64,000 bases of DNA from Tenrec ecaudatus (GCF_050624435.1 NC_134538.1:115146437-115210436); one strand, 5' to 3'; positions 45,955-57,794 are shown, counted from the stretch's first letter. Notes: generated by a model from the sequence alone, not told the origin. Numbers and translations are program-made.

Positions 45955-47273
45955 ACTGGTGTTTTTCAGTGCCTCTGAGTCCCTCTCACAGTGACCCTAT
46001 GGACAACAGAACAGAGCCTTGTCCTGTCCTGGGCCAGCCTTACCATGTTCATGTTTGCTTGAGCCCATCGATGCAGCCCCTGTGTCTATTCGCCTTTTTG
46101 AAGGTCTTGCTCTTTTATGTGGCCTCTCTGCTTTCCTGCTGTCTCCAGGGACTGGTCTCACCGGACAACATGTCCAAAGTCAGAGAGATGAAGTCTTGCC
46201 CTCCTTGTCTCCTAGGAACCTTCTGGTTGTACTTCTACCCAGACAGATTTGCTGGTCCTTTCAGGAGTCCATGGCACTTTCAATATTCTGACCAGCGCCA
46301 TAGTTCAAATGCACGGATGCTTCTTTGGTCTTCCTCAGTCAGTGTCTAGCTGTCACGTGCAGATGAAGCAAATCAAAATACCATCGCTGGGGCAGGTGCA
46401 CCTCAGGCCTCAAGGCAGCTCCGAGCTTTCCAACACTAAAGAGTTCCTGTGTAACAGATTTACCCAATGCAATGCGTCCTCTGTGGTGCCTTGATAGCTG
46501 CTCCCCGGAGCCGTGATTGTGGATCCAAGCAGGATTCAATCCTTGACAACAGAGGCATTTTCTACTTTTATTATAATGGTCTCTACAGGTACAGGTTTTT
46601 TTTTCTCACTTAGTTGCCAGTCTTTACATAGATTTGCAATGTAAAGAGAAAACTACAAGCCTTGATCTTCATCAGCAAGTGCTTCAAGTCCTATTCATTT
46701 TCAACAAGCAGGGTTGTGTTATCTATAAATGGAGTGTTGTTAATAAGCCTTTCTCTTATGCCTGATACCAAATTTTTCATATGACCCAACTCAGCATACA
46801 GCTTGAAAAAATATGGTGAGAGACTACAATGCCCTTGTTCTGTTCCCACGACTTCCTTTTCATCCATGTACAAGTTCTACATGATCACAACGCACCATTT
46901 ATGGAATTCCCATTCTTCTCAAGGTATTGATACGTTGTTGTGGTCCACACAGAGAAGTGCCTCTGCATAGTCAATAAAACACAAGCAAATATCTTTCTGG
47001 TATTCTCTACTTTTATCCAAGATCCATCTGACATCAGCAATGACATCCTTTGTTCCATCTGCTCTTCTGAATCTGGCCTGAGCCTCTGCAAGCTCCATCA
47101 ATGTACTGCTGCAAGAGTTGTTGGATGATCTTTGACAAAATGTTACTTTCATGAGATCTTAACGATATTGTTCTATAACTTGAGAATTTTGTTGGGTCAC
47201 CTTTCTTTGGGATGTGTACAAGGCTCGAATGTTAGCAGAGCAACAATAGGCAAATCATAAGTGATAGCTGGCT

Positions 47274-47275
<2 letters not shown>
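45955..47275 (-). mobile_element. RTE LINE, RT to 3' end, inverted
   Basis: On the minus strand the 3' end lies at about 45970 (CCTCTGAGTCCCTCTCACAG on the plus strand). The RT is recognisable at 46900-47150: the complement of GCTGATGTCAGATGG at 47025-47039, and the active-site region near 46960-46985. Frames are broken; openings at 46885-47091 and 46919-47152 are remnants. Confidence 0.88.

Positions 47276-47322
<47 letters not shown>
47276..47322. repeat. (TA)n(GA)n microsatellite
   Basis: About 16 TA units followed by 7 GA units at the edge of the RTE copy. Confidence 0.95.
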
Positions 47323-47439
47323 CACCTGCAACAAGTACAACTCCAGGGGGCAAAAATCTACATTTTAATTTTGTGTAAGTACTGTCTCATAGAGTTATGC
47401 ACTGCAGTCTATGCTGTAGCAAGTTCACTGTGCTGTTAT

Positions 47440-47482
47440 TGGTTACTGTCGAGTTAATTCTGACTCACATGTGTGTAGAACT
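47440..47482 (-). mobile_element. SINE or RTE tail fragment, inverted
   Basis: TACTGTCGAGTTAATTCTGACTC is the complement of the shared 3' motif. Too short to tell SINE from LINE. Confidence 0.5.
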
Positions 47483-47689
47483 TAGCTTCTCAAGACTTTA
47501 TTTAGTTGTGTCTTAAGTTAAATTAATTTTGTTTGAAATTTAAACAAAAATATTAGCATTTTCATCTCATGTACTTTGAACATGTTATTAGGAAGAATCA
47601 ATAGTTTGGTAAAATAGGGACCTAGGGAAAAACAAGATGTTCAGCGAGCTGGATTGGCAAACTAGCTACAATAGATTCAAACATGACAA

Positions 47690-47771
47690 TAGTGAGGGTT
47701 GTACAGGAATGGCCAGTGGTTTACTCTGAGACACACAGAATTGTTATAACTAGAACCAACTCAATGAGACC
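47690..47771 (+). mobile_element. AfroSINE tail fragment, cut by an LTR
   Basis: AGAACCAACTCAATGAGACC is the tail motif. The solo LTR begins directly after it at 47772. Confidence 0.6.
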
Positions 47772-48174
47772 TGTGGCAGTTACACAATTTCATGTCACTT
47801 GAAGAGATATAGAAAAGTGTAAAGGTGGTATTCAACCTGTTAATCAGGTTACAGCCTGATGGTGCCTCCTTGTGGGCGGGCCTTCTCATAAGAAGGGGCC
47901 TGAGAACTTCCCCCCACTTCCCTTCTGCTTTCATTCTGGCAGACCCTAATGGCTGCCAGAACCACCGCCATGGTCAGAACCACCAATGGTGCATCCACCA
48001 TCCTGTGTTCTCCCTGCATTCTGCATCACTGCGTGTGGCTGTGTATCTTACAGACATGGGTTGGACTGGGCTAGGATGTTTTCTGATATATAACTAGTTC
48101 TTGATATAAAGCTCTTTCTTACACATATATGAGTATCACTGGATTTGGTTCTCTAATCAACCTGGTCTAACACA
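47772..48174 (+). mobile_element. ERVL-type (MLT2-like) solo LTR, copy 1
   Basis: TGTGGCAGTTACACAATTTC to GGTCTAACACA, TG...CA ends. The flanks AGACC (47767-47771) and ATACC (48175-48179) differ at one base, a 5-bp duplication typical of ERVL. A 5' portion is missing relative to copy 2. The 90-codon opening inside it is chance. Confidence 0.8.
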
Positions 48175-48584
48175 ATACCTAAAAATATTTTTAAAAATTG
48201 TTAAAATATTTGTATAAAAATACACAAATCACCAAATTATCTCAAAGTAAATACACAAAAATGAAAGTGAACACTCTATCCAGATCAAGAAGATAAAAGC
48301 TAATTTAGCTAAAGTGAATATTTTAAAATATAATCAGTGTAATCTATTTCTTCATGTTTGTATTTTTGGGAAACATTTTAGAAACACTTTCCCAATTTGT
48401 TTTCCTTAAAGATTTCTATATATTTTTCTAAAAACAGTTTTGCTTTTATATAATTTTGTTAAACTTTTGTTGTTACTAGGCAAAGGTTGATAGAATAATA
48501 CATTTTACATTCTATAATTCATAATATAATAACTTTTTCATGTTATTGATTGTAATCTCCACAATTTAACATCATTTATACCAC
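48175..48584. other. AT-rich unassigned stretch
   Basis: Nothing recognised between two related LTRs. No ERV coding sequence is present, so they are separate solo LTRs rather than one provirus. Confidence 0.5.
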
Positions 48585-49106
48585 TGTGGTAGTTACATAA
48601 TCTGTCACCTTGAGAAAAGGGATGGAATCTAGTCTATCAGTCAGGCCATAGCCAATGGTGCTTCTGGGTGGGCATGGCCTTCTCCTAAGGATTCTGGGAG
48701 CTTTCCTCTTTCTCCCTGAAGGGGGAACACACTCTCTCCCTGGGAGACATTCCTGTTGACAAGCCACATGCAACTATGCTGATGGCAGCCAGAGCCCTGG
48801 AGCTGGAGGAGTTACGTGGAGACCCCTGCCAGTGCTGAGATGCTTCCACCACCACTGGACCCACAGGACTTTTCACCCACCAGCCTGTGATCTTCCTGCA
48901 TTCAACATCATTGCATGTGTTGTGTGAGTCTGAAGAGGAAGTTATAGACTGATATCGGACATATGGGTTAATATCACACTTGAGGACTTGATCTGGCTAG
49001 GCTGGGATGTTTTCTTATTATACAATTACTCTTGGATGTAAAACTCTCTCTTACACACATACGAGTGTCTCTGGATTTTTTTCTCTAGTCAACCCAGACT
49101 GAAACA
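48585..49106 (+). mobile_element. ERVL-type solo LTR, copy 2
   Basis: TGTGGTAGTTACATAATCTG to AACCCAGACTGAAACA, about 520 bp and the longest of the three copies. It contains GGGTGGGCATGGCCTTCTCC, shared with copies 1 and 3. The flanking pentamers ACCAC and CCTAC are poorly matched. Confidence 0.8.
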
Positions 49107-49724
49107 CCTACTTTGAAAATTGATCCACGTTGACAAGTTCAGTTTCAGATCTAAAGGGGCCCCACCCATCTACATCAGTTGCACAGATTCTGATGTTCCC
49201 ATTATGCATACATTTTACTTTATACACTTTTCCATGTATCTAGTATAAAACAAGTTTTTGTGTGTGTGGTGTGGTCCAGTGAATCACTTGCTAGACTTTT
49301 CTAGTGGTAGTCTTTGTAACTCCTACCACATACCTTTCCCCTGATGGGTCTGGGTAAGGGGAGGTAAGGATGGATGCTAATAAAATTGTATCATTCATTT
49401 GTGACTGACAGTTAACAAAACTACGTGTGGCTCTAAAGCCTTGGAATTCTCACTGGGGCATTGGTTTATTGTGCCGTCTCTAGACTGCTGCCTCCCAAAG
49501 CAGGTGATGCAGTTTGGGGCACTGGAAGGACCCAAAGGGGCCCCGCAAGCAGACGCTTACACTTCATTCTGGATGAGGGGCACAAACGTGCTTAATTGCT
49601 AGGTGTCACTAAGTAGTTTTTTGTTGTTGTTGTTGTTTCTTTTTTTTAAAGGGAACACTATGGCAAATAAATTTGGGGACTGAAGCTTTAGGCCATAAGA
49701 TCTCTGAGCACTGGACCTCTTTAT
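49107..49724. other. Unassigned stretch with short GTT repeat
   Basis: (TTG)n at about 49620-49637, otherwise nothing recognised. Confidence 0.5.
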
Positions 49725-50450
49725 TTTTAGATTTGTTTTAAATCATGTTATTGGGGGCTCTTATAACATCCCCTACATCAGTTGTTTCAAGCAGATCTGT
49801 ACATATGCTGACATCATCATTTTCTAAACATTATTTTCTAGTTGAGCCCTGGGTTTCAGTTCCTCTTATTTCCCACCCTCACCCTTTTCTCCCCTCTTGG
49901 CTCCTTGATAATTTATTATTGTTTTCATGTCTTATACCTATCACTGTCTCCCTTCACCCACGTTTCTGTTGTTCATCACCCTGGGCAGGGATTATGCATT
50001 GATCATTGCAATCAGTTTGCCCTTCCACCCCTCCTCCCCCACCTTCTTCCTTCCATTCTGGTATAGATATTCCCAATATGTTTGTATTTGTTTGTTTGGA
50101 GTCTTCTGGTGCCTGCTACCTGATTCTGTTGGCACCTCATGATCGCACCGGCTGGTGTGCTTCTTCCAAGTGGGCTTGTTGCTTCTCTGCCAGATGGTTG
50201 CTTATTTAATTTAAAGCTGTTAAGACCCCAGATGCTATATCCTCTGATAGCCAGACACCATGAGCTTTCTTCACCACATTTACTTATGTGCCAATTATGT
50301 CTTCAGCGATCGTGTCAGGAGGGTGAGCATCACAGAAAGCCAGGTTGTTAGAACATGTTCTTGCGTTGAGGGAGGGCTTGAGCAGAGGCTCAAAGTTCAT
50401 CCACTTCTTCAGTGTATTGCCATAGGGATAAACATAGGTGTTCACTTATA
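49725..50450 (-). mobile_element. L1 3' UTR, inverted
   Basis: ATGTTATTGGGGGCTCTTAT (49746) is the complemented 3' end. TCATGATCGCACCGGCTGG (50138), AAGACCCCAGATGCTATATC (50222) and TTCTTGCGTTGAGGGAG (50358) match the other L1 UTR copies. It contains only one copy of the 248-bp segment. Confidence 0.85.
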
Positions 50451-50454
50451 GATA

Positions 50455-50960
50455 TATATTAATTCATAAAAATAGAGCTATTGACCTCTTTGATCAAAGA
50501 ACAGAAAATTGTGAGACCAGAGAAGCAGTGGTAGAATTGAGAGCTAAAGCTCAAGAAAGAGTGTTGGGCTTCCCAGGCCACTGAGCAAGTGAGACTGAGT
50601 GTCTTTGGGCAGAGGATTGTTTTCAGAGTGTAATGCATCCATGCTTTAAATGGGCAGCTAGGTTTGTTGACTCCTACTGCTAACTTAGCATCTTTGGGCT
50701 GAAGCTCATGACAGAGTGACATGTCCTTTGAATATTTATTAGCAGCCCTAAAAGAGCTTTGTAATTTTGCCTGGGTAGGCCAGAAGAAGTCATGTAGCCA
50801 AAAGGCCAAGAATCCTGCCTGTGGGACTTGGTGGGGAACTGCTACCCTCACCCAGGAACTATGTCTTGACCATCTCTCATCTGAAAGTGTCATCTGTTAG
50901 TACTCCTAATAAATCCCATAATTCTGAGAATGGTCTATGTGTTCTCTAGAACCACAGCAA
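50455..50960 (+). repeat. Unclassified interspersed repeat, copy 2
   Basis: Similar to 33640-34010 over its central 200 bp and continues through AAAAGAGCTTTGTAATTTTG. LTR-like in composition. Not assigned to a family. Confidence 0.45.
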
Positions 50961-51319
50961 TGCATTCTTTTATGCCGCGGAGAAGTGGAGTGCTGTGGGA
51001 AGGATAGTTGGTATTAGACTTGGTAAGGAAGTTTAGTAACAGAGACTTGTGTCACCTCAACCTCTTTCTGAATTCGCCTTCAGCTGGTGTGGAGTTTGAT
51101 TTGTCATCCCCATTGAAGTCAGAGAAGGTCATCCCTGCCCCCACACTCATTTTACACATATGCAGCCATTCATTTCAGTATGAATCCATGTGTTCCTACT
51201 GAGATGAATGTTCTTTGTCACATTCAGTTTCCCAGTGTGCATAGTCCTATTTACTTCTGAGTTATTTTCTTGATTTATGATATTTTAATTAGTCTAACTA
51301 ATTAAATGATTTTTAAAAA
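50961..51319. other. Unassigned stretch
   Basis: No recognised element. Confidence 0.5.
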
Positions 51320-51506
51320 TCTACTGCCATCGAGTCAGTTTTCCCCTTAGACCAAGCACATTGGACTTAGTGGAGCTCCCCTGCTGGTTTCTGAGACTAC
51401 AAACATTTACGGTAGTAGAAAATCTTAGCTTCCTACCAAGGAAGTTGGTAGTTTCAAACTATTGACTTGTGGTTATCAGCTCAATACATAACTCACTAAG
51501 TCACAT
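51320..51506 (-). mobile_element. AfroSINE, inverted, left arm of a head-to-head pair
   Basis: ACTGCCATCGAGTCAGTTTTCC (51322) is the complemented tail. TTTCAAACTATTGACTTGTGG is the B-box complement. The head meets the next copy at about 51506. Confidence 0.9.
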
Positions 51507-51703
51507 GGAGCCCTAGTGATGTAGAGGATTACAGTCTAGACTGCTAATGTCAAGGTCAGCAGTTCATAACTATCTGCAGTCCCACAAGAGAAAGAATGAG
51601 GCTTTCTATTCCCATAAAGATTCAGTCTCAGAAACCCCGGGGAAGGTCTACTCGGTACTGTAGGGTCACTATTATTTGGAATCAACGCAATGGCGGAGAG
51701 TTT
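51507..51703 (+). mobile_element. AfroSINE, right arm of a head-to-head pair
   Basis: GGAGCCCTAGTGATGTAGAG head, AGGTCAGCAGTTCATAACT, and tail TTTGGAATCAACGCAATGG. It abuts the inverted copy without a spacer. Confidence 0.9.
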
Positions 51704-51807
51704 TTAAAATTAGTCAAGCATTATAATAAACCTTGTTGTCTGCACCATAATTCCTCTTGTTACATACAGTCTTAGGTAATTTTATACCATTAATAGTCTA
51801 TGGTATT

Positions 51808-52303
51808 TGTGTTAGTCTGGGTAAATTAGAGAAACAAATCCATGGACACAAATATGTGTATAAGAAAGAAATTTATATGAAAGAGCAATTGAACCAAGAG
51901 AAAACATCCCAGCCCAGTCCAGATCAAGTCCATAAGCCCGATATTAGCCAATATGTCTGATACCAATCTATAAAATCCTCTTCAAACTCACGAAACACAT
52001 GCAATGACACCGAATGTAGAAGATCATAGGCCAGTGGGTAGAAAGTCTTTGAATTCAGTGTCATTGGAAACATCTCAGTGCTGGCAGGGGTCTCTGCATC
52101 AGGGTGGGTGCATGTGTCTTGTCAGCTGCTATGGCTCCCAGGGTGTTTGAGCATGAGAGTCTCCCACCTCCAAGAATGAACTATCAGAATTCTCAGAAGG
52201 CCATTCCCACACAGAAGCCTCATTGTTTATGATCTGATTGACAGACTAGACTCCACCCCTTCATTCACAATCCTCCTAAATTGGCAATTATATAACTACC
52301 ACA
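51808..52303 (-). mobile_element. ERVL-type solo LTR, copy 3, inverted
   Basis: On the plus strand TGTGTTAGTCTGGGTAAATT to ATAACTACCACA. A perfect 5-bp duplication GTATT lies at 51803-51807 and 52304-52308, confirming the ends and an ERV-like integration. Related to copies 1 and 2 in the opposite orientation. Confidence 0.9.
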
Positions 52304-52544
52304 GTATTAGAGTAAATTTACCAATTTCAGTGAAAAATACCATAAGAATTTTTATTGCAATTCCATTATATTGTTATAAATTAGTATGAGAACTGCTACA
52401 TTTATTCTGTTGGATAGCTCATCAAGAACATCTCTCCTTCTATTCGAATCTTAGTCCTTTTCAAGAAAAACTTTCTCAAAGAAGAAGAGAAAGACTTTCT
52501 CCACTTTGTTTTTTAATTTTGTTGTTGTTGTTAGCTAGATGCTC

Positions 52545-52735
52545 TATGTTCCCCTAAGCTAATAATACTTTCTGATGTGTTGGACTGCTACTTTGAAGGT
52601 TGGCAGTTCAAATCCACCAGCCTTTCATGGAAAAAATGAGGTGATCTACTTCCATAAAGATTAAAGCCTGGGATACTCTATAGAAGGTCACTATGGGTCA
52701 GAACTGACTCGATGGCAGTGGGACTTTATTTTTAC
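52545..52735 (+). mobile_element. AfroSINE
   Basis: AGGTTGGCAGTTCAAATCCACC (52596) and TATGGGTCAGAACTGACTCG (52692) with GGCAGTGGGA. The head is diverged. Confidence 0.88.
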
Positions 52736-52766
52736 ATGAGTATTAAATCACCATGCAAATCATCAG

Positions 52767-52769
<3 letters not shown>

Positions 52770-52807
<38 letters not shown>
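52770..52807. repeat. (AT)n microsatellite
   Basis: About 19 uninterrupted AT units. Confidence 0.95.
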
Positions 52808-52809
<2 letters not shown>

Positions 52810-52814
52810 TATGT

Positions 52815-52905
52815 GTTTTGAAGTCTGGGAAGCTCACAGGGGACAGTTCTCCCCTGTACTACAGGGTTACTGTGAAGCAGTACAGGGTTGAGGGCAGTGG
52901 TCGGA
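52815..52905 (+). mobile_element. AfroSINE 3' fragment
   Basis: GGACAGTTCTCCCCTGTACT, then GGTTACTGTGAAGCAGTACAG and GAGGGCAGTGG. Confidence 0.65.
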
Positions 52906-53099
52906 TGTGGGCTTCTGTTCTTCTTCAAAAGAGGCCCCAGTGTTACAGTGCATTAGGCTTCGGACTATCATTAAGGTTTTTGATGTCATGTCTCTCTCGG
53001 ATTACCAAGGACACCATTAAAAAAATCTTCTCAAGTCATACCAAGCATGAATTTTCTTTACTTCTGAATTTTCTCCCCAAATTCATTTCTTGGCCTTAC

Positions 53100-55738
53100 C
53101 AAGCTATATAAAAGGACAAGTATAGCATGAGTCCGCTGAGGTAAGTTTATATACATATTAAAAAGAGAACAGAAAGGTAAGTGTAAAAGGGGCACAAGGA
53201 AAAAGCTACTGTACAAATACTCCAGGGGTGAGGTCCAGGTAATATGGCAGGGGCCAGACCAAATCCAGGGGTACATATGGTAGCCAACTAAAATGGGGGT
53301 GGAGGGAGGAAAGGGGAAAAAGAAAAGATGTGTGATGGGGGAATAGGGCACTGACCCATCCAAGGGGTGGGTATTGTTAGTGTCTCCACAGGGAAAGAGG
53401 GACCAGATATAAAGCCAGTGCTAGATGAATGCAGTGTGCCGGCAAGGAGTGGGGAGCCAGTGGAGGGGCCTGAGGGCTCAGTCCCCATACCAGCTACGTG
53501 GACAACTGGCCCTCTCCCCAAAGAATTTACTTGAGAGGAGAGCACTGAAGCTGCAGCTAGGGGAGAGGGACATGTTTGATCAGAGCAAATGGGAACAAGT
53601 GAAGGTGGAGGAAGAGAGAGTAGAGCACATCCTGGCTCATCAGGCCTGGAAGACGGTTTCGCTGCTTGAACAGCCAATGGACAGAGTGGACAATAAGGCT
53701 GATCCCACTATGAGACACACCATCCCTTGATGGCCCAGGGCCCTCAGGGGGACAACACTGGAGACACGGGGTCAGGACTGGCCCAGACTGACCCTGTGAC
53801 ACCAAGGCAAACCACTAAAAGCGTGCGGCAGAGCAATCATGGGAGCAGAGCAAGGAGCCCCCGAGGGAGTACAAAGGACAGACTCTGGGGCCAAAGCATG
53901 GTTGGTACCCCATTGGACCTGACTGAAGGACATGCCTAGAGATCAAAAATAAGACCTTGATCTATTTACAGGGTTTTCTTTCTTTAATTTTTTTTCTTTT
54001 AATTAATTTATTCTTCTATGGGTAATTGGTTTCCTTTGTTGTTGTCATCACTGTGTTCTCACTCATTGCCTGTCTTGCTATGCCTTGTTTTTGGCGAATA
54101 TTATTACCTCTACAGCTCTATCTAGATAAGATAGACTGGATGAATAGTCTGGAGGAGAAAACAAAGGGACCAATGGTTCCAGGGGGCCATGGGAGAAGGG
54201 GAGGAGGGGTTAAGGAGGTGGTGTTGACCAACCCAGGGACAGGGGAGAAATAAGTGATCCAAAATCAGTAGCAAGGAGGATGTGAGAGGCCTGGTAGGGA
54301 TTCAGCAAGGGCAAGGTAACCGAGAGAAATTACTGAAATCCAAATGAAGGCTGAGCATGATAGTGGGACAAGAGGAAAGTAAACGGAAATAGAGGAAAGA
54401 ACTAGGTGACAGAGGGTATTTATTGAGGTCTAAAGACTGGAATGTACATATGTAAGTATATTTATATAAGAGTGTAGAGAAACAGATCTATGTGCATACA
54501 TTTATAGGTTTAGTATTAAGGCAGCAGATGGACATTGGGCCTCCACTCAAGCACTTACTCAATGCAAGAACACGTTGTTCTATTTAATTGGCATTCCAGG
54601 ATGCACACCTTCCCGACACAATTGCTGAAGAAAATGCATGCATAAGCAAATGTGATGAAGAAAGCTGACGGTGCCCTGCTATCAAAAGGTATAGTGTCTG
54701 GGGTATTAAAGACTTGAAGATAAACAAGTGGCCCTCTAGCTGAGAAGCATCAAAGTCCACATGGAAGAAGCATACCAGCCTGTCTGATCATGAGGTGTAG
54801 AAGGGACCAGTTATCAGACATCAAAGAACTAAAAATCATATCAGTATGTGCCAACTTTCCTGATATGATCACTGAAGACAAACGTGTGCATAAGCAAATG
54901 TGGTGAAGAAAGCTAATCGTGCCTGGCTATCAAAAGATATAGCAACTGGGGTCTTAAAGACTCAAAGATAAACAAGTGATTGTCTAGTTCAGAAGCAACA
55001 AAGCCCATATGGAAGAAACACACCAGTCTGTGTGACCATGCGCTGTCGAAAGGATCAGGTATCAAGCATCAAGGAACAAAAAAAATCATATCATTGTAAA
55101 TGTGGGTGAGTACAGAGTGGAGACTCAAAGTCCATTGGTAACCAACTCGACACCCCCTTACTGAAGAGTTGTGCAGAGGAGATGAGCCAGTCAGGGTGCA
55201 GGGTAGCAACGATGAAACATATGACTTTCCTCTAGTTCTTAAAATGCTTCCTCCCCCTGACTATCATGATCCCAATTCTACCTTACAGATCTGGCTAGAC
55301 CAGAGGATGTACAAAGGCACAGATAGCAACTGGAAACACAGGGAATCCAGGCCAGATGACTCCTCAGGACCAGTGGTGAGAGTGGTGATGCCTGGAGGGT
55401 GGAGAGAATGTGGGATAGAAAGTGGGAACTGATTACAGGAATCTACATATAGCCTCCTCCCTGGGGGATGGACAGCAGAGAAGAGGGCAGGGGGAAACGT
55501 CAGATGGTGTAACATATGACAAAATAATAATTTATGAATGATGAAGGATTCATGAGGAAGGGGGAAGTGGGGAGGGAGGGGGAAAATGAGCAGCAGATAT
55601 TAGGGGCTCAAGTAGAAGGCACATGTTTTGAGAATGATGATGGCAACAAATGTACATATGTTTTTGACACAATGGATGGATGTATGGATTGTTAAAAGAG
55701 TTGTGCGAGTCCCCAATAAAATGATTTTTTTAAAGGCA
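53100..55738 (+). mobile_element. Long L1 3' UTR with 248-bp internal duplication
   Basis: The 3' end is GAGTTGTGCGAGTCCCCAATA then AAATGATTTTTTT at about 55735. 54220-55735 parallels the 62.18-63.45 kb copy throughout. The segment beginning CATAAGCAAA occurs at 54641 and 54889, exactly 248 bp apart, the same period as in the inverted 9.7-10 kb copy. 53100-54200 is GC-richer with several chance openings (53425-53730 and its antisense). I assign it to the same UTR by continuity, not by a second copy here. No clear target duplication found. Confidence 0.75.
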
Positions 55739-56139
55739 AGCTCTCCTTTCAGCAGAAAAGATTACATAAGAGATGTTAATGTTATTAGATCATCAATGCC
55801 AAACTTGAACTTAATTCAGTCCTAGAAGAAACTTTGCATTACTAATCTTTCCACTTCTACAGAGTAAGAGCAAAAAATCAAGAAACAGACGAAGCCCCCT
55901 TGACACTTAATGGTAGACACACTGGGGCATCAAAAGTTCATGAAAATTCCCACTGTATTTTGATTCCGTTTTCCATGAACCTTTTGGAGACCCTCATACT
56001 ATTTACCAGGCACAGAGGCTAATAAACTGGCAGTCCTAGGCAATGCCACCGTGGGGGGCAGGGGGCGGCATGTTTCACCTCAGTTGTTTGTCTGGACTCA
56101 TCAGCTCCCAGCACAGAGACTCTCCCCAGCCCGAGACTG
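55739..56139. other. Unassigned, includes a short palindromic element
   Basis: AAAAGTTCATGAAAATTCC at 55931 and TTTTCCATGAACCTTTTGG at 55968 are inverted relative to each other, suggesting a small MITE or hairpin remnant. Nothing else recognised. Confidence 0.45.
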
Positions 56140-56300
56140 GGACTGTTGAGTCAAACCTAGTGACTCGTCAGGACTGAGGACAAGGCTGTCACTCTGCATG
56201 GAAGTGAGCTGCCACCGCTTTCACCTATGGAGCAGCTTTGAACCCTCCGGATTTTTTGTAAGCAGTCTAGCTCTTAAGCCCTATGTCACCAGGACTCCTT
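56140..56300 (-). mobile_element. AfroSINE, inverted, diverged
   Basis: GAGTCAAACCTAGTGACTC (56150) is the complemented tail and CCCTATGTCACCAGGACTCC (56279) the complemented head. The middle is degraded. Confidence 0.7.
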
Positions 56301-57794
56301 ACAAAGAGGCTCGGGCAATCATACCCTGTCAGGAAATTCAAGGGAAAGTGAAGAGAAGTTATGAGAACCATGCTGTTTGTAGAAATTCACTGGCAGGTAT
56401 GGCGTGACAGCTTGTCTTGGCTTAATCAGAAAAATAGTAGCAAAGAGAAACAAATGGGTCCTCTGTCTGCTGCCAGCTGCTCTTCTCATTCGGGGAGCAT
56501 GGGGACACTGGGCTTTGCACTGCCAAGCCACAAGAGCCTGCCAGAGTGCTTCCCTGAGCTGCACAGGAGGGCACCGATGCCCATCCATGCTTCCGAGGTC
56601 AAAGGATGCTTCTCCAGCCGGGGAAGACTCATATCCAGCCTGACTTCCCTGAAGCTACCAATAATCATGTCTAGAGACAGCCCTTCTGGAAGAGAAGAAT
56701 TGATCAGAAGTTCAGAGCCCAAACTCTCAGAAACCAGGTTTGGGAACTTCTAGATCTGAGGCAGACGGCTCAAGGGTTCAAAAGTAGGATCAAGGGTGTC
56801 TGATTTCAGGAGCGTTGTCTGTCATCCAGGAAAACGAAGGCTGCTTAGCAGAATGGTGCTGAGCCCCAGCAGCCCCAGGGCATGTAAAAAAGCATTCAGT
56901 CATGTCAGCACAATGCACCTCGGTTCTATCCATGTCATCCTGACATGTGTTGAGTAAAATTAATCCGTCACTAAGGGACACATATTGTACGAGACCGCAA
57001 TTACTTAAAAAAATCAACAAAAATATGTCATATCAAAAGAAAGAATTTGCTAGCTCACAGGGAGTTGGGGGTGGGTGCAGAGGCAAAGCGCGCTGGGAAA
57101 GTAATGGCTGGGGGGTGGACAGGGTTTTACTTGGGTGGAAAGATAAGATCCAGCAAGAGGGAGATGGGATGATGGAAACAGGGCAAGGCTCTGGAAGCTT
57201 GGCTAAACGATTGAATGACAATCGGGTCTGTAACTCCTCAGTTAATTCACTGTCATTTTACAACTCAGTCTTGTCCTGCGACATTTCTTTGAGTCTAAAA
57301 TGACCCCTTCCATTGTTCGGGCAGTGACCCTCTAGGATGTTAGAGGATAGAGCATCCAGGAGGACAAATTTCTCAAAGGAAATGAAGTTGTATTGTTCCT
57401 GAAAGAAGCCTGGCTAATGGAGAAAAATGTCCCTGCAGGTGCCTTTTCCAAAGACCCCCCAATTTGCTCTTCTGTTACTTGAGCATTGATGCCAGGAGCT
57501 GGGTCATTAAGGCCGGAGAACTAAAGTATTCAATGAGGCCACCTAGTGTGCAGGAATTTATATGTGAATCCCAGGGGCAGGCTGGGGCAATCCTTCATGG
57601 AAAACACTCCCTCCATGGACTCCGTCACACTAGCCGTGCTGCCTTGGGACTGTGTTTCAGAAGGAAAGGCATGCACGGCTACTGGGGAACTTCCTAACCA
57701 TGCTCGGGTGTTGGTCGCAGCACAGTCGGGACGCTTTGATAGAGGATGCTCTCTACGCCTGTGACAAATTGGATTGTGTCCCACAAAACTGTGT
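56301..57794. other. Unassigned GC-moderate stretch
   Basis: Contains several overlapping open frames on both strands (longest 130 codons at 56361-56753) but no splice pair, start context or domain. No named repeat recognised, so this is the second long repeat-poor interval of the window. Confidence 0.4.

Noticed and set aside
45909-46349. 146-codon frame on the plus strand
   Set aside because: It is antisense to an inverted RTE LINE; the complement matches the LINE 3' region.
47772-49106. A single provirus bounded by two LTRs
   Set aside because: Only about 400 bp of non-viral AT-rich DNA lies between them, and each has its own flanks, so they are separate solo LTRs.
53425-53730. 101-codon frame in GC-richer DNA
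   Set aside because: It lies in the presumed L1 3' UTR, both strands are open, and no splice or start context is present.
56361-56753. 130-codon frame in repeat-poor DNA
   Set aside because: It overlaps two other frames, begins in no Kozak context and has no recognisable domain or splice sites.
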